From: Liolophura sinensis
Lineage: Eukaryota > Mollusca > Polyplacophora > Chitonida > Chitonidae
Reading direction: 5' to 3'
Length of the DNA stretch: 64,000 bases
Assembly: GCF_032854445.1 (NCBI RefSeq)
Contig: NC_088295.1
Location: forward strand, 60,305,249 to 60,369,248
In this document: in pieces, positions 32,487-44,796 of the stretch
How the letters are laid out: each line of letters starts with the position of its first letter
Position numbering within the stretch: position 1 is the first letter of the stretch
The notes under the pieces: model-generated
Told to the model about the DNA's origin: nothing
Seen by the model: the letters and a program-made list of their open reading frames with translations, nothing else
Databases searched by the model: none
Translations under genes and position numbers: made by a program

Positions 32487-32785
32487 CGTCCCCAGTGATA
32501 GAGATTTACAGCAGGCTTCTGCGAAACACCATAGTAACGGTTGAGGATTTTGATAATTCGGTCTCTAGTGACAATAACAATTAATTGACTGGAAGGTAGT
32601 TCAGCAGGTAGCTCTCGTGAGCAACAGTCTTTAGGCGCCGCCCAGTCCTGGAAATTCAAGCGATCGGGAAATTCGGTTGTCAAGACACGGCGATAGTCGG
32701 CCTGACTATCACATACTGATAACCAGATCTCTAATCTGCGACAATGTATGGTTGAACAGACCAGTCGAAGAGATCCAAATAACAA
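32487..32785 (-). CDS. Possible upstream exon of the membrane protein gene
   Basis: An open stretch of 99 codons plus 2 nt with a plausible acceptor (TTTTCCCTGAG) and donor (ACG|GTAAAG) and a protein-like composition including six cysteines (for example CSTIHC and DCCS). Its end phase (2) does not fit the exon at 31268-31459, which needs phase 1, so either another exon intervenes or this is chance. No family is recognised. Confidence 0.2.
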
Positions 32786-33538
32786 CTCAGGGAAAATAAT
32801 ATTTTCTTATCCGATTACCTCGCTTTAACCTTAAGAAAGCAAATCTAAAATGTTTGGCATAGCTCCAGGTGTCATGTTGTGCTATACCAGACATTGTTAG
32901 TGGCAGAGTGTTCTGACGGACTGGAATTTTTTTTTCTTATCCCCAAATAGAGCTAGATCGCTTGTTATGGTCACACGCATAAAGCACGACTAAAAGGCAT
33001 GAATTCCAAATCAACAAATGCTCATAGTACTTAGTATCCATCCAAAGCCATCAAACCAAAGAACTGTTTCGAAAACTGTACTGTTAGTGTACCACAAATC
33101 CAAGTAAATAAAAGCAAATAATTAAAATAACAGAACTGCCAACGGTTTCTGATGCGTTGCCATCGCTGAATGAGCTTATGCGAGTTATTTTATCCATTCT
33201 AGCTTTCCAACTTTCTGGTGTGTCACTTTGTTGAAAATCACAGTACATTGCATTATTTATCCTAAGTACCCTAGATCCATCTTGTGCAAATTCAACAATG
33301 CGTTTCTTTTTGGACACCCTATATTTACTGCATATATGATATTACATACTCTGCGGAAAGCTTGTCATGCAGAGTTCGAGAGACTGCTTTTTAGATTTAG
33401 ATTTTAATAATTTATAATGACCATCGCTGGCTGTTAGACTAATTCATTGCTTTCGCGACTGCTGATTACTCTCGTTCAGTATAGTGGGTTGTTGGAATTC
33501 ACCTCCCGCAATGTCCGTCAAATACGTCCAAAGGGGAC

Positions 33539-33632
33539 CTAGGAGCCTTTCACCGATGCCGTCGCTGGGAGTTTAAGTCCAGCTCATTACGCTGCGCTAG
33601 CGCGCCAACCAACAGAGCCGCGGAGGCCCCTT
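33539..33632. repeat. Head-to-head SINE family 1 fragment
   Basis: The left part is a + oriented B-box region (AGGAGCCTTTCACCGATG, GAGTTTAAGTCCAGCTCAT). It changes directly into a - oriented A-box region (TACGCTGCGCTAGCGCGCC, GAGCCGCGGAGGCCCC). The two halves meet around a shared CAT. Confidence 0.6.
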
Positions 33633-33659
33633 TGTAAATAGAGGAGTTATGTATATGTA

Positions 33660-33985
33660 TGTATGCTTGGGATTTAGTGTCGTTCTTAGCAATTTTCCAG
33701 TCATATGGCGACGAGGAGTCATTCGGTGTGTGTGCCTGTACTGTGTCTTCCAGGGCGAGTCCATGCCTCCAATGTGCTTCCGCCACTGAAGTATCATGCC
33801 GAAGACAGCAGACATGACACCCCAACCACTCACATCATACTGACACTGGGCCAACCAGTCTTGTTTCCTTGTTCTAACCTCTCAGTGCTGTCATTGTTAT
33901 GACCCGACCCGAGTTTGATCCCAGGGTTTCCCAACTTCGAGGCGGACGCTCTAACCATTAGGCCACGGAAGCGGTCCCACGCTTT
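33660..33985 (-). mobile_element. tRNA-derived SINE related to family 2
   Basis: On the - strand it starts with a tRNA-like head (CCGTGGCCTAATGGTTAGAG A box; GGGATCAAACTCGGGTC B box), has a middle with GTGTCAGTATGATGTGAG and GGTGTCATGTCTGCTG, and ends CATATGACTGGAAAATTGC, the same 3' end as family 2. Relatives with the same middle are at 38.3, 48.3 and 52.8 kb. Confidence 0.75.
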
Positions 33986-35456
33986 TGTAAAGCAACCATT
34001 TGTCAAGCGCTACATACAGTGTGCCTTCAAAACAAAACATGATAATGTGCTCGTAAGGAACACTAATGTCGTGTTTAATCTCCTATCACACTTTGATCTG
34101 ACATCGCGTAATTCATGAACTCAGGTATGTGGAAGACATGAAGCATCAACATACAAAACTCCTTGCTGTTAAAAAAATGCAAAAACAATTATCCTGTCGG
34201 TGAATAAAGTGCGTTATTATATGACGTGGTCTGCGACTGTAAGAAATTATAAGTATCATAATTCAAGAGTGAGGAACGACAATATTTGGGGTTACCTATT
34301 ACTCGTGTGTAATACAGCTAGCACAGTTCATTACGGTACTAATGTGAACAAATTTTGCTTTTGTGCTGATATCATTTACATTAATAATGTGGCGCTTTTT
34401 TTGGTGAAATATTAGTTTCAAAGTATTGTGATGACATTTTCAGAAATGTCAAAAATGTTCAGATTACTCAGGCTGTCAAATTGCACATGTTCATTTCAAT
34501 CTTTAGCAAATATTTTTTTGCCTTGCATCTGTCTCTAATGAACAGTCACCTGACCGACTGCCTGGCACAACGTGAACGGAAGTCGGCCAGCAGGACTCTC
34601 CTGTCCCAACACCACCTGAAGTAAGGCTGCACCAGCCTCCTGAGCAGGGAAGAAACACTCGAGAATTGACGTCACTTCCGGGTTCTTGTCAGCTCACGTG
34701 ATGTCAAGAGGACCGGCGTTAAAGAGGACTAAGGCGACGGAAGTTCCATTTGCTGAAATATTTAGAGGAAGAAACACTTTTTTTTAAGTTTATTTACTTT
34801 ATATAACTGAATGGGGCTTACCGCCGGTCAAGAATATTTATATATACTTATGTGACGGCGGTCGGTTTTATGGGCGGATGAACTTTTGTCAAGTATATGA
34901 CAGATTTTCACTCAGGGAACAACAGACAGAAATGGTCATACTATAGCTGTCGATCGCTTATTTTCCTCGTCCTGGACGTATTTATTATACATGTGCCGTA
35001 CAGTGTCATAATGGAAATAGAAACTTCTCCATGATGTGACGTACCGTACATCACGGCATCCTTCAGTAAATGTAACTGTTCACCAGGACGATTCATGTCC
35101 GCCCTGTCGTTAGGCTGGCTTTCGATCAGTTCACCTGAGAAAAAAGCGAGTTACAGGTACATGGTTAGTAAGGTCTCGTCCACCGGTGCGATTTGTCCTA
35201 TGGACTCGTCGAATGGAAATATACGACATTTCATACGATTTGTAGAATTCGACAAATGTGAATGCGGGTCATGAAGGAAAATTCCTTCTTATGTTCCTTC
35301 TACTAGGCGTGTTCCACGAGTCGATACGACACGTTGCACCGCGTGAATGCTGCATAAGAAAATGGAATAAAACACATGGTTTCCATCCCCAAGATAGCAA
35401 CATCATAATCATGGTAGCAACGCCGGGCGATTCGATAATCGGGTGGGGAAAGAGGT

Positions 35457-35554
35457 GTTACGAAGCGATGGTAGGCTACGGTGTTGCGAAGCGATGGCCG
35501 GATGCTGATGTCATAAATTCGCACAGTCGCAAAGTATGACCATCGCTTCGTAAC
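35457..35554. repeat. Inverted repeat with 15-bp perfect arms
   Basis: GTTACGAAGCGATGG (35457-35471) and CCATCGCTTCGTAAC (35540-35554) are exact complements. A further near copy GTTGCGAAGCGATGG lies between them at about 35483. Inside the decayed GH3 copy. Confidence 0.65.
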
Positions 35555-36039
35555 AACGCCCCCATACCGTTTGCCTCCTTTGCGCGGCGTGACAATAGCC
35601 CCCTCATGAAGTACCCATGTGCCTCTATCATCACCCCTTTATGTTACTTGTATCGACTACAGTTTCAATATAGCGACATTGATATAATGGCCATATCCAT
35701 TTTTCATATGTATCAGATTCTGGGTGTACACATAGATGCGTCGGTTTGAGTTTAATTTGATTTGTGCCTAAACCCACACGATGCGATATGTCGTACTTCG
35801 TCGAATTAGACAACTGGAATAAAATAGCAATAGCCACGTTCAGGCGATGAAATTTATCTAATGCTACAACCGCATGAAACAGCACATGTTCTGTTTTCAT
35901 TCAACTAGTCAAATTCGATGGGGATACGTCTTACAGCGCATGCGTCGCCCTTTACCTTTCGCTTTACAATTCACTGTAAATTTTTGTACAGAAATCTGGA
36001 ACGACACTTGGGTCAAGGTGATGAGACAGACAGTGATGC

Positions 36040-36530
36040 GGGAAGTAACTGCTGAGAAAAATACTCTCGAGGCTGTTTGCTCTTCGGAGTGACTTCGGTG
36101 AGATTTCTTCCTCTCAAAGCCGTGCCACAAATATCCGTGCGAGATATCAGCAATTTTTTTTTAAATTTGTTTTTTTTAATTTAGCCAGATTATCCTTGCT
36201 TGTATAATGTCAGGTCTTCGCCATCTAGTTCACGAATTAGCATATGCGATTTGCATATACGCCACTTTGCCGCCGCCTCAGGATCCATAACCTGGTCCAT
36301 GTGTTTTTTTTTGCGACATTTCGCTCTTAAGTGTTTCAGTTCGGCTTATAGCTCAGTGTCACATCATTTGGTGAGATCTGCCCCTAGCGAGTCTATAAAA
36401 TATCCAATATGCTAAATATCTGTGGCACGGCTTTCAGAGGAAGAAATCTCACCAAGAACACCTCGCAGATGAAGAGCCAATAGCCTGAGCAAACAGCCTC
36501 CAGAGTATTTTTTCTTAGCTGTTAGTTCTC
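36040..36530. mobile_element. Element with ~100-bp imperfect terminal inverted repeats
   Basis: The left arm (about 36040-36135) contains AAAAATACTCTCGAGGCTG, TTTGCTCTTCGG, GGTGAGATTTCTTCCTCTC and AAAGCCGTGCCACAAATAT. The right arm (about 36411-36530) holds the complements ATATCTGTGGCACGGCTTT, AGAGGAAGAAATCTCACC and CAGCCTCCAGAGTATTTTTT. The ~275-bp centre has no convincing coding. It lies between pseudogene exon relics 7 and 8, so it may have contributed to their disruption. It looks like a non-autonomous DNA transposon or foldback element; the class is not determined. Confidence 0.65.
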
Positions 36531-38106
36531 GTCTGGGGTAAACTTGATGAGGCTTAACCTTAACGTGTGCCGCACAGGCTCCAAAGGTCAAGCTAGTCTA
36601 GTGGTGGCAGTGATGTAAAAGGCAAGATAGAGGGAAAAACATGCGCTGTAAGGAGTATGTTCGACGGGTAGACTCGACATTTACACTTAAACACAGTTAA
36701 GTATTACACTTACACGTTGGGGATCAGTTTCACAGGTGCAAGAAACCCGAAAGCATGTGAAGTACAGATCTACACCGCCTGCAGAGCGAGCTTATTGTGA
36801 ATGCCACAATGGTGGGAGACAAGTGTACCTATGCCCCGTGGCACGCCTTTTGCCATTTCGGCCCGGAGAACTGCCGAGGGCGGGGAATTTTTGAGGGGGC
36901 CCTTTCCAGGGGTAGGGGGTGAATCAAGACTTCATGCACCGCAACCACTAAAAAATAATGTATTGGAGCGTTATGTAATTACAAGTTGACAACGGATACA
37001 GCTACTGTGCGGGAACATGCAGTGTAGCTCTAGTGGTATCCGGTTCGGTATAGGGTCGCGTATACATGAAGACCAATTACAATGTCCAAGACTACACCCT
37101 TAACTTCAGAAAACCGGGAAAGTATCTTGAAGAAATCATTCGCAGTGGTTATTTTTGAAGAAACTTCGGGGGTATAATTCATGTAAAGGTTAATCTCTTT
37201 CCTCAACATGAATTTAATTCAAACTGATAGGACTGACACGTGAACATAAGTCCATCCGATAACCTGCAAATCTCGCCCTAAAGCGTGATTTCGCTTCAAA
37301 TTACTGACGCAAAGATCGGAGTGTGACCGTTTCATTTGCTGGTGAATCGACAGCGTGGTCACCAAATAACTGTGTGGATTTGTTAGACATTGGACCAACT
37401 ACCTGAAAAAATGTCGCAGATAAGAAGCTATCTATCATATTGCTCCTCAGGTAATAAATTAAGATTTACCAAATGAGCCATGAGGGGTAAAACACTGTTT
37501 TTTGATAAAGGCAGAAAAAACAAGACTGATTCTTTAAGAGTCTTACAAGTATATATTCAATATAGGCGATATCTCTTGAAAAAAGGTTTAATGTTTGTGG
37601 GTTATCAAGCCTCCACTAAAAAAAGCAATACGTATTAGTTACTCACTGATAAAGTTCTGATATCGACATTTCTCTGCAAGGGAAGATAATTATTTCTGTT
37701 TTTCAGTAGTACGATTGACTTGATCGCCACTTCTCGTGAGATGGCCACGTGTTCGGGACTGTCAATAACGCTGATGTCAAGTTTGGTGTAAGGATTCATT
37801 TCCGGTGGGTCAAACTCGCCGAGCCTCATTCTAGTGTAGAATAGGGGCTTGACACTTCCCACTACCTTCTCCATGGACAGACTTCCGGAAGAAACGGCTA
37901 TTGCTATGACACAAGGATAAATAAGAGTAAGCATGATCTTTTCTGTTTTGTGGTGTAATTTATTTCCGGTTTAAATATTCTTGATAAAAATAAATGTGAA
38001 ATATTACATATTAATATAAACGTACAATATTACCTTGTGATGCGCGTTATACTTTTACACATAGGATATTTATCTATGAATCTCATTACTGAGGTGAATA
38101 TCATTA

Positions 38107-38313
38107 TCAGTCGCATATTTACTTCCAAAGTTGAAAGTCAGTCACAGATTTACTTCTGACGGTGAAAGTCAGTCACGTATTTACGTCTGAAGGCGAAGGT
38201 CAGTCACAGATTTACTTCCGAAGGTGAAAGTTAGTCACAAATTTACTTTCAAAGGTGAAATTCACTCACAGATTAACTTCCAATGTTGGAAGTTAGTCAT
38301 TGATCTACTTCCC
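38107..38313. repeat. ~37-bp tandem repeat, about six units
   Basis: Units of AGTCAGTCACAGATTTACTT plus CCGAAGGTGAA, moderately diverged. Next to pseudogene exon 5. Confidence 0.75.
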
Positions 38314-38329
38314 TAAATTCTGGGTCAGG

Positions 38330-38580
38330 TCATAACAAAGACTTCAGAATGGCACTTGTTGCTCCTCGCTTGGTGCTTTAAACGGAGAGGTTAGAGCACG
38401 GAAACAGGACAGACTGAACCGGTTTCAGTATGGTGTGACTAGGTAAGGTGTCATATCTGGTGTCTACGGCATGGTACTTCAATGGTGGAAGACACAGAGT
38501 ATATATATACACACCGAGTGACTCCTCGTCTTCATATGACTGAAAAATTGTTCAGTATGACGTAAAACCTCGAGCATATA
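38330..38580 (+). repeat. SINE related to family 2
   Basis: Contains CAGTATGGTGTGACTAGG, GGTGTCATATCTGGTGTC and CATATGACTGAAAAATTG followed by AGTATGACGTAAAACC. The head is degraded. Confidence 0.55.
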
Positions 38581-40805
38581 TACATGCATGTACATATTTT
38601 CACCAAGAAGGACATCGGACAAATGGCTTTATTAACATATTTTGTGAATCACCCATGTCCATATACATGTAATAGTCCACGTTCTGATGTCCCGACAGGT
38701 TTCAGGTTACATCCGGCGTTCACACAGGCTGCCACGGTCTGAACGCTGGTGTAAGTGTACTTGTGCCTTTTATGTACCCCTTCCACGGCACCCTCATCGC
38801 TAACGACGTACCCCGTGAAACCCCACTCCCATCGTAGTACGTCCCACAGCAGCTTCTTATTTGCACGTGTAGGAACGCCGTTTAGACTGCAAAGTTGCAG
38901 AGAATCGAAGTTAGTATACTAGTCAGGTTTTTACTTTAGCTCTCTACCCTCAAAGGTATTTTCTGTGTAATAGTCTAAGCAGTAGCCTATGGCGGATAAC
39001 AGTGGTGGACTTATCGGCGGTGAAGGCCCGAGTGATAAACAGTTTTCTTGGAAAATGGGCATGCTGTATATAAGGATATTTCTTCCACTGCTCGATCTGT
39101 TGATACAGTAAGTAGGTCTACTATATCATTTACAAGGAACCCCAGCGACTGTTTTAAAAGTCAGCAGATGCATGGCCCGTGTATTCTGGAGGGGTTTATT
39201 GGTGATTTTGAGCCCTATTAAATGTTTACAAAATTACAGTCAGATTGTTGTACAACTAGATTCATGATCAAATGTGAAACAAATGAAATGAAGCTAAACA
39301 TGAATGGGGCTGCATGATCGAGGCAACTAACTGTTGCTGGATTTTATGCTTCAATTTTGTAGCGGTGGCTTCTATGGTGAGAGAAGTGCTGACCTAGTTA
39401 TCGCGGATGTCAGAGGCAACACCTCTGCTTGAACACGGCGTTTAAATGCTATAAAAGAAAACTGAAAAAAACATCCCTTGTATGTGAGAAAGACAAATTC
39501 GTGAAATTTAAAAGAGCTTTAATATAGCTCTCATAAATTCAGAGAAAAAAATTACTGGGTATATCATAAGGTTTAATTAATTTAAACGTTGTTCGCTGAG
39601 TTTTAGTCTTCTCATTCTAACAAACCATCGGCATCCCTGATGAATTTAGCAGAGTCTGATATTTGTTATTTATAAACTGTTGACTAAGCGGTAAAATGAA
39701 CGACAAAAATGCGTTTGTATAATTTGAACAGCGTGACTAAGTAGGCCTAGGGTTTATTGGGGAGATGCATGTGCGCTTTTGGCGGAGACTGTATGCTGAT
39801 GTGCTTACTGTCTGACATAATTTGTGATACCGTGTTGAATATTACACGGCTTGTAAATCAACTGGTTTTACGTCTGTAGCGGTCCCTAAATGATACAGAC
39901 CTGTCCCACAATTAACATTGTGCGAAATGGCCCTCCGGCTACACGTAATTAAATTGTTGTAAACGATCTCACAATGATGTCTTATGCAGTAGTTCTGTGT
40001 TATCATATTTCACTTCGTGGAGTGAATGGGTAAAGGCTACGTCACAAGTCGCGCAACCTGACAGTAACGTGTATGATTGGATAAAATTCTCAAGATGACT
40101 ACCTCGATGCACACCAGCCATTTGTGCAGTATTGCCATTTTGTTGCACATGTTATTTGGTGAAATCTCATTAAAATTATAAAGTATGATATCTTTTAGAA
40201 AGCATGAGTAGCCTGCTTTCGATTGAAATATGTTTTAGCCAGGTGCTGTCTTTTCTTTTAAATCTGCAGAAAATAGATGCGACAAAACCAAAGAATGTCC
40301 TGTTGCTGATCCTCAGTCATCTATACCCTCACTTTATTCAAATTTAGTCCTGCAAAATCTCGTAATATCTCGCCGTGCCTGTCCCCCGGTAACGCGTTCA
40401 TGAAACGGAACAGAGGAAAAGTTTCGAATGCAACACCAACATTTACATACGCCTCTCACATGTCATTAACTCTTCGCCAATTAATTTACGGCGGGACGTC
40501 TTCCTGTTTCACTATTTAAAATATGGCACTTGGAGAAAAATTGGTGTTTGGGAAGAATAGTTTTGTGAGCCATGTGTCATAACAGCTGACAACAAAAGGA
40601 TTTCAGTGTTCTGAGGGGAACAGAGAACAACTACATATAGGTCGATGATTTGAACAGGCCCATGTAGTCATCAAGCTGTCAGATCCTTGATTTCTTCTAG
40701 GTTGTGGGATCACCCCTATATACTTTTGACTAACTAAGGCCATGGACGACCGAGAGTTCTTTAGATCACTAATTCTTGACAACCGTTATTCGCGTGTTCT
40801 AATTT

Positions 40806-40900
40806 ACATTTATTTGATTGGTGTTTTACGCCGTACTCAAGAATATTTAAATTATACCACTGGCGGCCATCATATTGGTGGGAGGAAACGAAGTGTGTAC
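40806..40900 (-). repeat. SINE family 1, 3' fragment
   Basis: TTTATTTGATTGGTGTTTTA, CGCCGTACTCAAGAATATTT and GGCGGCCATCATATTGGTGG; the rest is missing. Confidence 0.75.
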
Positions 40901-41562
40901 TTGTAAAAATTACATTAAGCGGTATGTCTCGTAAGACATGATGGTTTCTTCTGGGCACATTTCCGGTTTTCTCAACCCATGAATCTGTTTGATGCCATGT
41001 AAGTGAAATCTTCATTATTGGTGTTTACAATACTAAAGCCATGTACGTGCAGAACAGTCCACTACAGCGTTGGACTGGGCTATTGGATATCCGTTAGGAA
41101 TATTTGCCGTAACAGATCCGTTAGGATTTTCATGATTTAGATCATATAACAATTTTACAGGAATGATAAAATATACCTTGGCGTCAAAAGACGCTCTGCT
41201 TACAGGAATGTTGTCCGGATCACCGTGGACGTCAAAGTGTTTACATCCGGCGCTTGTCCTGATGTAACGTGGGTGATCACCCTGTAAACCTGTCACGAAA
41301 TGCTGAGCGTACAGGCCATTCATGAACGATCCTCGGTAGTCTTTCTCAGAGAAAGCCTATAACACAATTTTTGTACATCATTTCTCTCTGTGTACACTGA
41401 CTGACATGTTGCTTACACTACATGGAAGTGAATGATCACATACTTGACAAGGGTATTTATAAAGTACAAAAATTATTGGTGTGTGGAAGAAGAAAAGCAA
41501 TAAACACATTTTTGACAGGGATTGGGTTGGCTTCAAACAAAGACTTAATACGGTGCCTTATC

Positions 41563-42600
41563 ATGACGGAATACTCACCTGGTTTCTGCCCTACAGAGAT
41601 TGTCTCCTAATACTGATGATGGAACACTCACCTGGCTTCTGCTCCACAGCGGATGTCTCATGATAATGCTGACGGAATACTCACCTGGTTTCTGCCTCAC
41701 AGAGGATGTCTCATGATGTTGATAGGGGAATACCTACCTGGTTTCTGCTCCACAGCGGGTGTCTCATGATAATGCTGACGGAATGCTCACCTGGTTTCTG
41801 CCTCACAGAGGATGTCTCATGATGTTGATGGTGGAATACCTACTTGGTTTCTGCTCCACAGCGGATGTCTCATGATAATGCTGACGGAATGCTCACCTGG
41901 TTTCTGTCCCACAGTGGGTGCCCCATGATATTGATGACAGAATGCCCATATGGTTTCTGTCCCACAGTGGATGTCTCATGATAATGACGGGATAATCACA
42001 GGGTTCCGCCCCACAGAAGTTGTCTTATGATAATGCTGGCCAAATGCTCACCTGGTTTCTGTCCCACAGTGGGTGCCCCATGATATTGATGACAGAATGC
42101 CCATATGGTTTCTGTCCCACAGTGGATGTCTCATGATAATGACGGGATAATCACAGGGTTCCGCCCCACAGAAGTTGTCTTATGATAATGCTGGCCAAAT
42201 GCTCACCTGGTTACTGCCTCACAGAGGATGTCCCTTAATGTTGATGACGGAATACTTACTTGGCTTCTGCTCCAAAGTGGATGACTCGTGATGTTGATCA
42301 CGGAATACTCACCTGGTTTCTGCCTCACAGAGGATGTCTCATAATGTTGATTACGGAATACTCACTTTGGTTTCTGCTCCACAGAGGATGTCTCATGATA
42401 ATGACGGGATAATCACAGGGTTCCGCCCCATAGAAGTTGATTACTGCCTTCCAGAGGATGTCTCATAATGTTGATGACGGAATACTTACTTGGTTTCTGC
42501 TCCAAAGTGGATGACTCGTGATGTTGATCACGGAATACTCACCTGATTACTGCCTCGCAGAGGATGTCTCATAATGTTGATTACGGAATACTCACTTTGG
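41563..42600. repeat. Exon-2-derived minisatellite of the GH3 pseudogene
   Basis: About 19 tandem units of roughly 53 bp. On the - strand each unit reads CATGAGACATCCTCTGTGAG, GCAGAAACCAG and GTGAGTATTCCGTC, which is the 3' end of exon 2 plus its 5' splice site. Donor variants GTGAGT, GTGAGC, GTAGGT and GTAAGT occur. A block of several units (GGTTTCTGTCCCACAGTGG to CCCCACAGAAGTTGTC) is repeated at about 41900-42030 and 42055-42185, showing multi-unit duplication. The array abuts the exon 2 relic. Confidence 0.9.
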
Positions 42601-44629
42601 TTTCTGCCTCGCAGAGGATGTCTCATAATGTTGATGACGGGACTGAAGCAGCTCAGGCCTGTGTGTTTTCCGTAAATCCCAGCCTTGTAGTTGTTGTGCT
42701 TAGCTCTCGCCTCCACACGGGTTGTTTGCCCATTAGTGAATATCAAAGAGGGGCTGTTTTCTTGCAAGACAAAGAAAAAGCATTTCGATTTAAGCTATAT
42801 GATGTCGAGTACACTTAACTGCTGTTGTTGACCTCTAATAAAGTAAAATATGGTTATTTAATTATTTATGTAACTTAGGGAAATGGGAGTGGCATGAGTA
42901 AACCATCGCGTTGGGCAAAATACCTGACACACCTCCTGTCTTGTAAAGCCGCTGCTGAACCAGACCCCTCCCCGTCCTGACTTTCAGCATATGTGTATCA
43001 ATCAGTGTCAAATAACCAGGCGGCAATTGGCACAATAACATAAAGACTACAGGGTAGAGAGTAAAAGCACATCAACGACGACAGTGTGATAGTTGGCAAA
43101 TGGTCACATGTAACTCATGAAACACGACATCTTGTCCGTTTTTATTCTAACTGATCCCCTAAATGCTTAAATCATAGCGAAGTGCACGCGCACTAGCACT
43201 ATGGTTTAAGCAGAATTAGTTAAAAATATATGTCCAGTGATGACAACTGCAATATACTAGACGCCACTGAAACTCACGTACCTGAATGAGGCCGCCAGCC
43301 CAAGGGACTGCAGAAATGACGTAGCCAGTCCTGCTCTTACATCACCTCTCGAATACTCGGTGTCCCAATCGTACGGTTTTATGCCAATGGCGGGAGCCGG
43401 CTGAGTTTTGTCTATCTGGGGTACTATTTCATCCAGGGCGAGCCTGCTGACCAAGTCATTCGCACGTACTTCCCACGTTAGGGACACGTTCCTGAAAGGA
43501 TAGTCACAACGGCAGCCCAGCGCACACCAACACAACAACCTAGACAAAACGAACCGCCATACGTGCCAGAGTTAACGTCTTATTGTAACCACAGCGTTTT
43601 TGGAAACTGCTTCTATGTCAAATCGGTGAAAAGTTCAGTACCTTTCACGTAGGCCTAATACACACATATCTTAAAACTGTACAGATGTGATGCAAAAATG
43701 CACGCATATTTTTTCACTAATATTATATTTGTCGTCAAGGTTCATGCACTTGTCCCATATAATAGATAATCAGTGCACTGTGTTATAGTCTCGTAGAACA
43801 CTGTGTTTCGCGTTACCTTGGGGTCCACTGGGCAGTCTGGTATAAAAATGCGTACAACATCGATGATGTAAGGAAAATTCTGATTCGATTACAGGTGTCT
43901 GCACGTGAGATTATTTAAATTCGGGAGCAATAAATTGGGAAGTCGTGAGGCAAAGTTGCACGAAGTCATTTGTATGCTGCTGGTGTTGTTGTATTCGTTA
44001 TTTATGACTGTCTAATGGACGCCATGTTTGTGAAAGACAGTACGAAGTTTGGGGAGATTAGCAATGTCATTATCTTCACGAAGGCGTACTTTAATCTCTA
44101 GACTATTAAAGATTAGATATCAGAACGTGAATGCAAATGGTTACTACGAGACAGTGTTGTGGTAACTATATCCTCTCTTATTTCATCGGTATTAGTATAC
44201 ATGTAGTAAAACACGCTTATATAAAGTTCCCATCCTATCTTTCGAGTGACTCCCAACTGCCGTGCTCAAGAATATTCATCGGAGTATCCGGCGTAAACCA
44301 CTGTCCTTTGGCAAGTTACTGGCGAACTTATCCACGTTTTATATATTTTATATATTTTTATTTATTTGTTTCAATGATGTTTTCGGTGATTCGGAATCCT
44401 TAATCCTAATATATTGGTCTTTAATTTAATCCGTGGTTGTGAAGCTTTTCATTCGACTTGTTATACTTTGAAGTCTAAATTCGACTTTACCCAGTGTGCT
44501 GCGTTAAAAGTATTTGGACTTTGAGCTTTGAAAACTACAACTCTAAATGTTCTGCCAGCCCACTGTCAGGAATGGCTTCTGTCAATCAGACGCAAAATGA
44601 ATACAGCCAAACTTGTGATTAACTTAGAA

Positions 44630-44796
44630 GCTCTCCTGGCCGTACGTGGGAAGGCCTGCCAGCAACCTGCGGATGGTCGTGGGTTTCCCCCAGGCTCTGT
44701 CCGGTTTCTTCGCATCATAATGCTGGCCGCCGTCGTATAAGTGAAATATTCTTGAGTACGGCGTAAAACACCAATCAAATAAATAAATAAATAGAA
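44630..44796 (+). mobile_element. SINE, family 1, 5'-truncated
   Basis: CTCTCCTGGCCGTACGTGGG, CCAGCAACCTGCGGATGGTC, GCCGCCGTCGTATAAGTG and CACCAATCAAATAAATAAAT are all present and close to consensus, so a young copy. Between the two GH3 copies. Confidence 0.85.

Larger units (their letters stand above)
34550..43560 (-). pseudogene. Decayed GH3 beta-xylosidase-like paralogue
   Basis: Exon relics match the intact gene at 46-55.7 kb: 43282-43560, 42596-42753, 41177-41344, about 38653-38886, 37647-37903, about 37315-37402, 35045-35134 and 34550-34752. Inactivating changes: in the signal peptide a Trp codon reads TAG and 2 nt are deleted; exon 2 is 2 nt shorter and its donor reads CAAAGTGAG; PLWGRNQ has become PLRGRNQ; the exon 3 acceptor is altered and ETYGEDP is lost; the exon encoding DRDWRLTF was not found; exon 7 keeps about 24 codons (VVGPMSNKSTQLFGDH), then departs; in exon 9 a Trp codon reads TGA (LDIT-stop-AD). 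Exons 10-12 (fibronectin-like and C-terminal parts) were not found. The nucleophile motif GYVVSDEG and exon 6 remain open. The mixture of well-kept and broken exons suggests a fairly recent loss of function. Confidence 0.85.
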
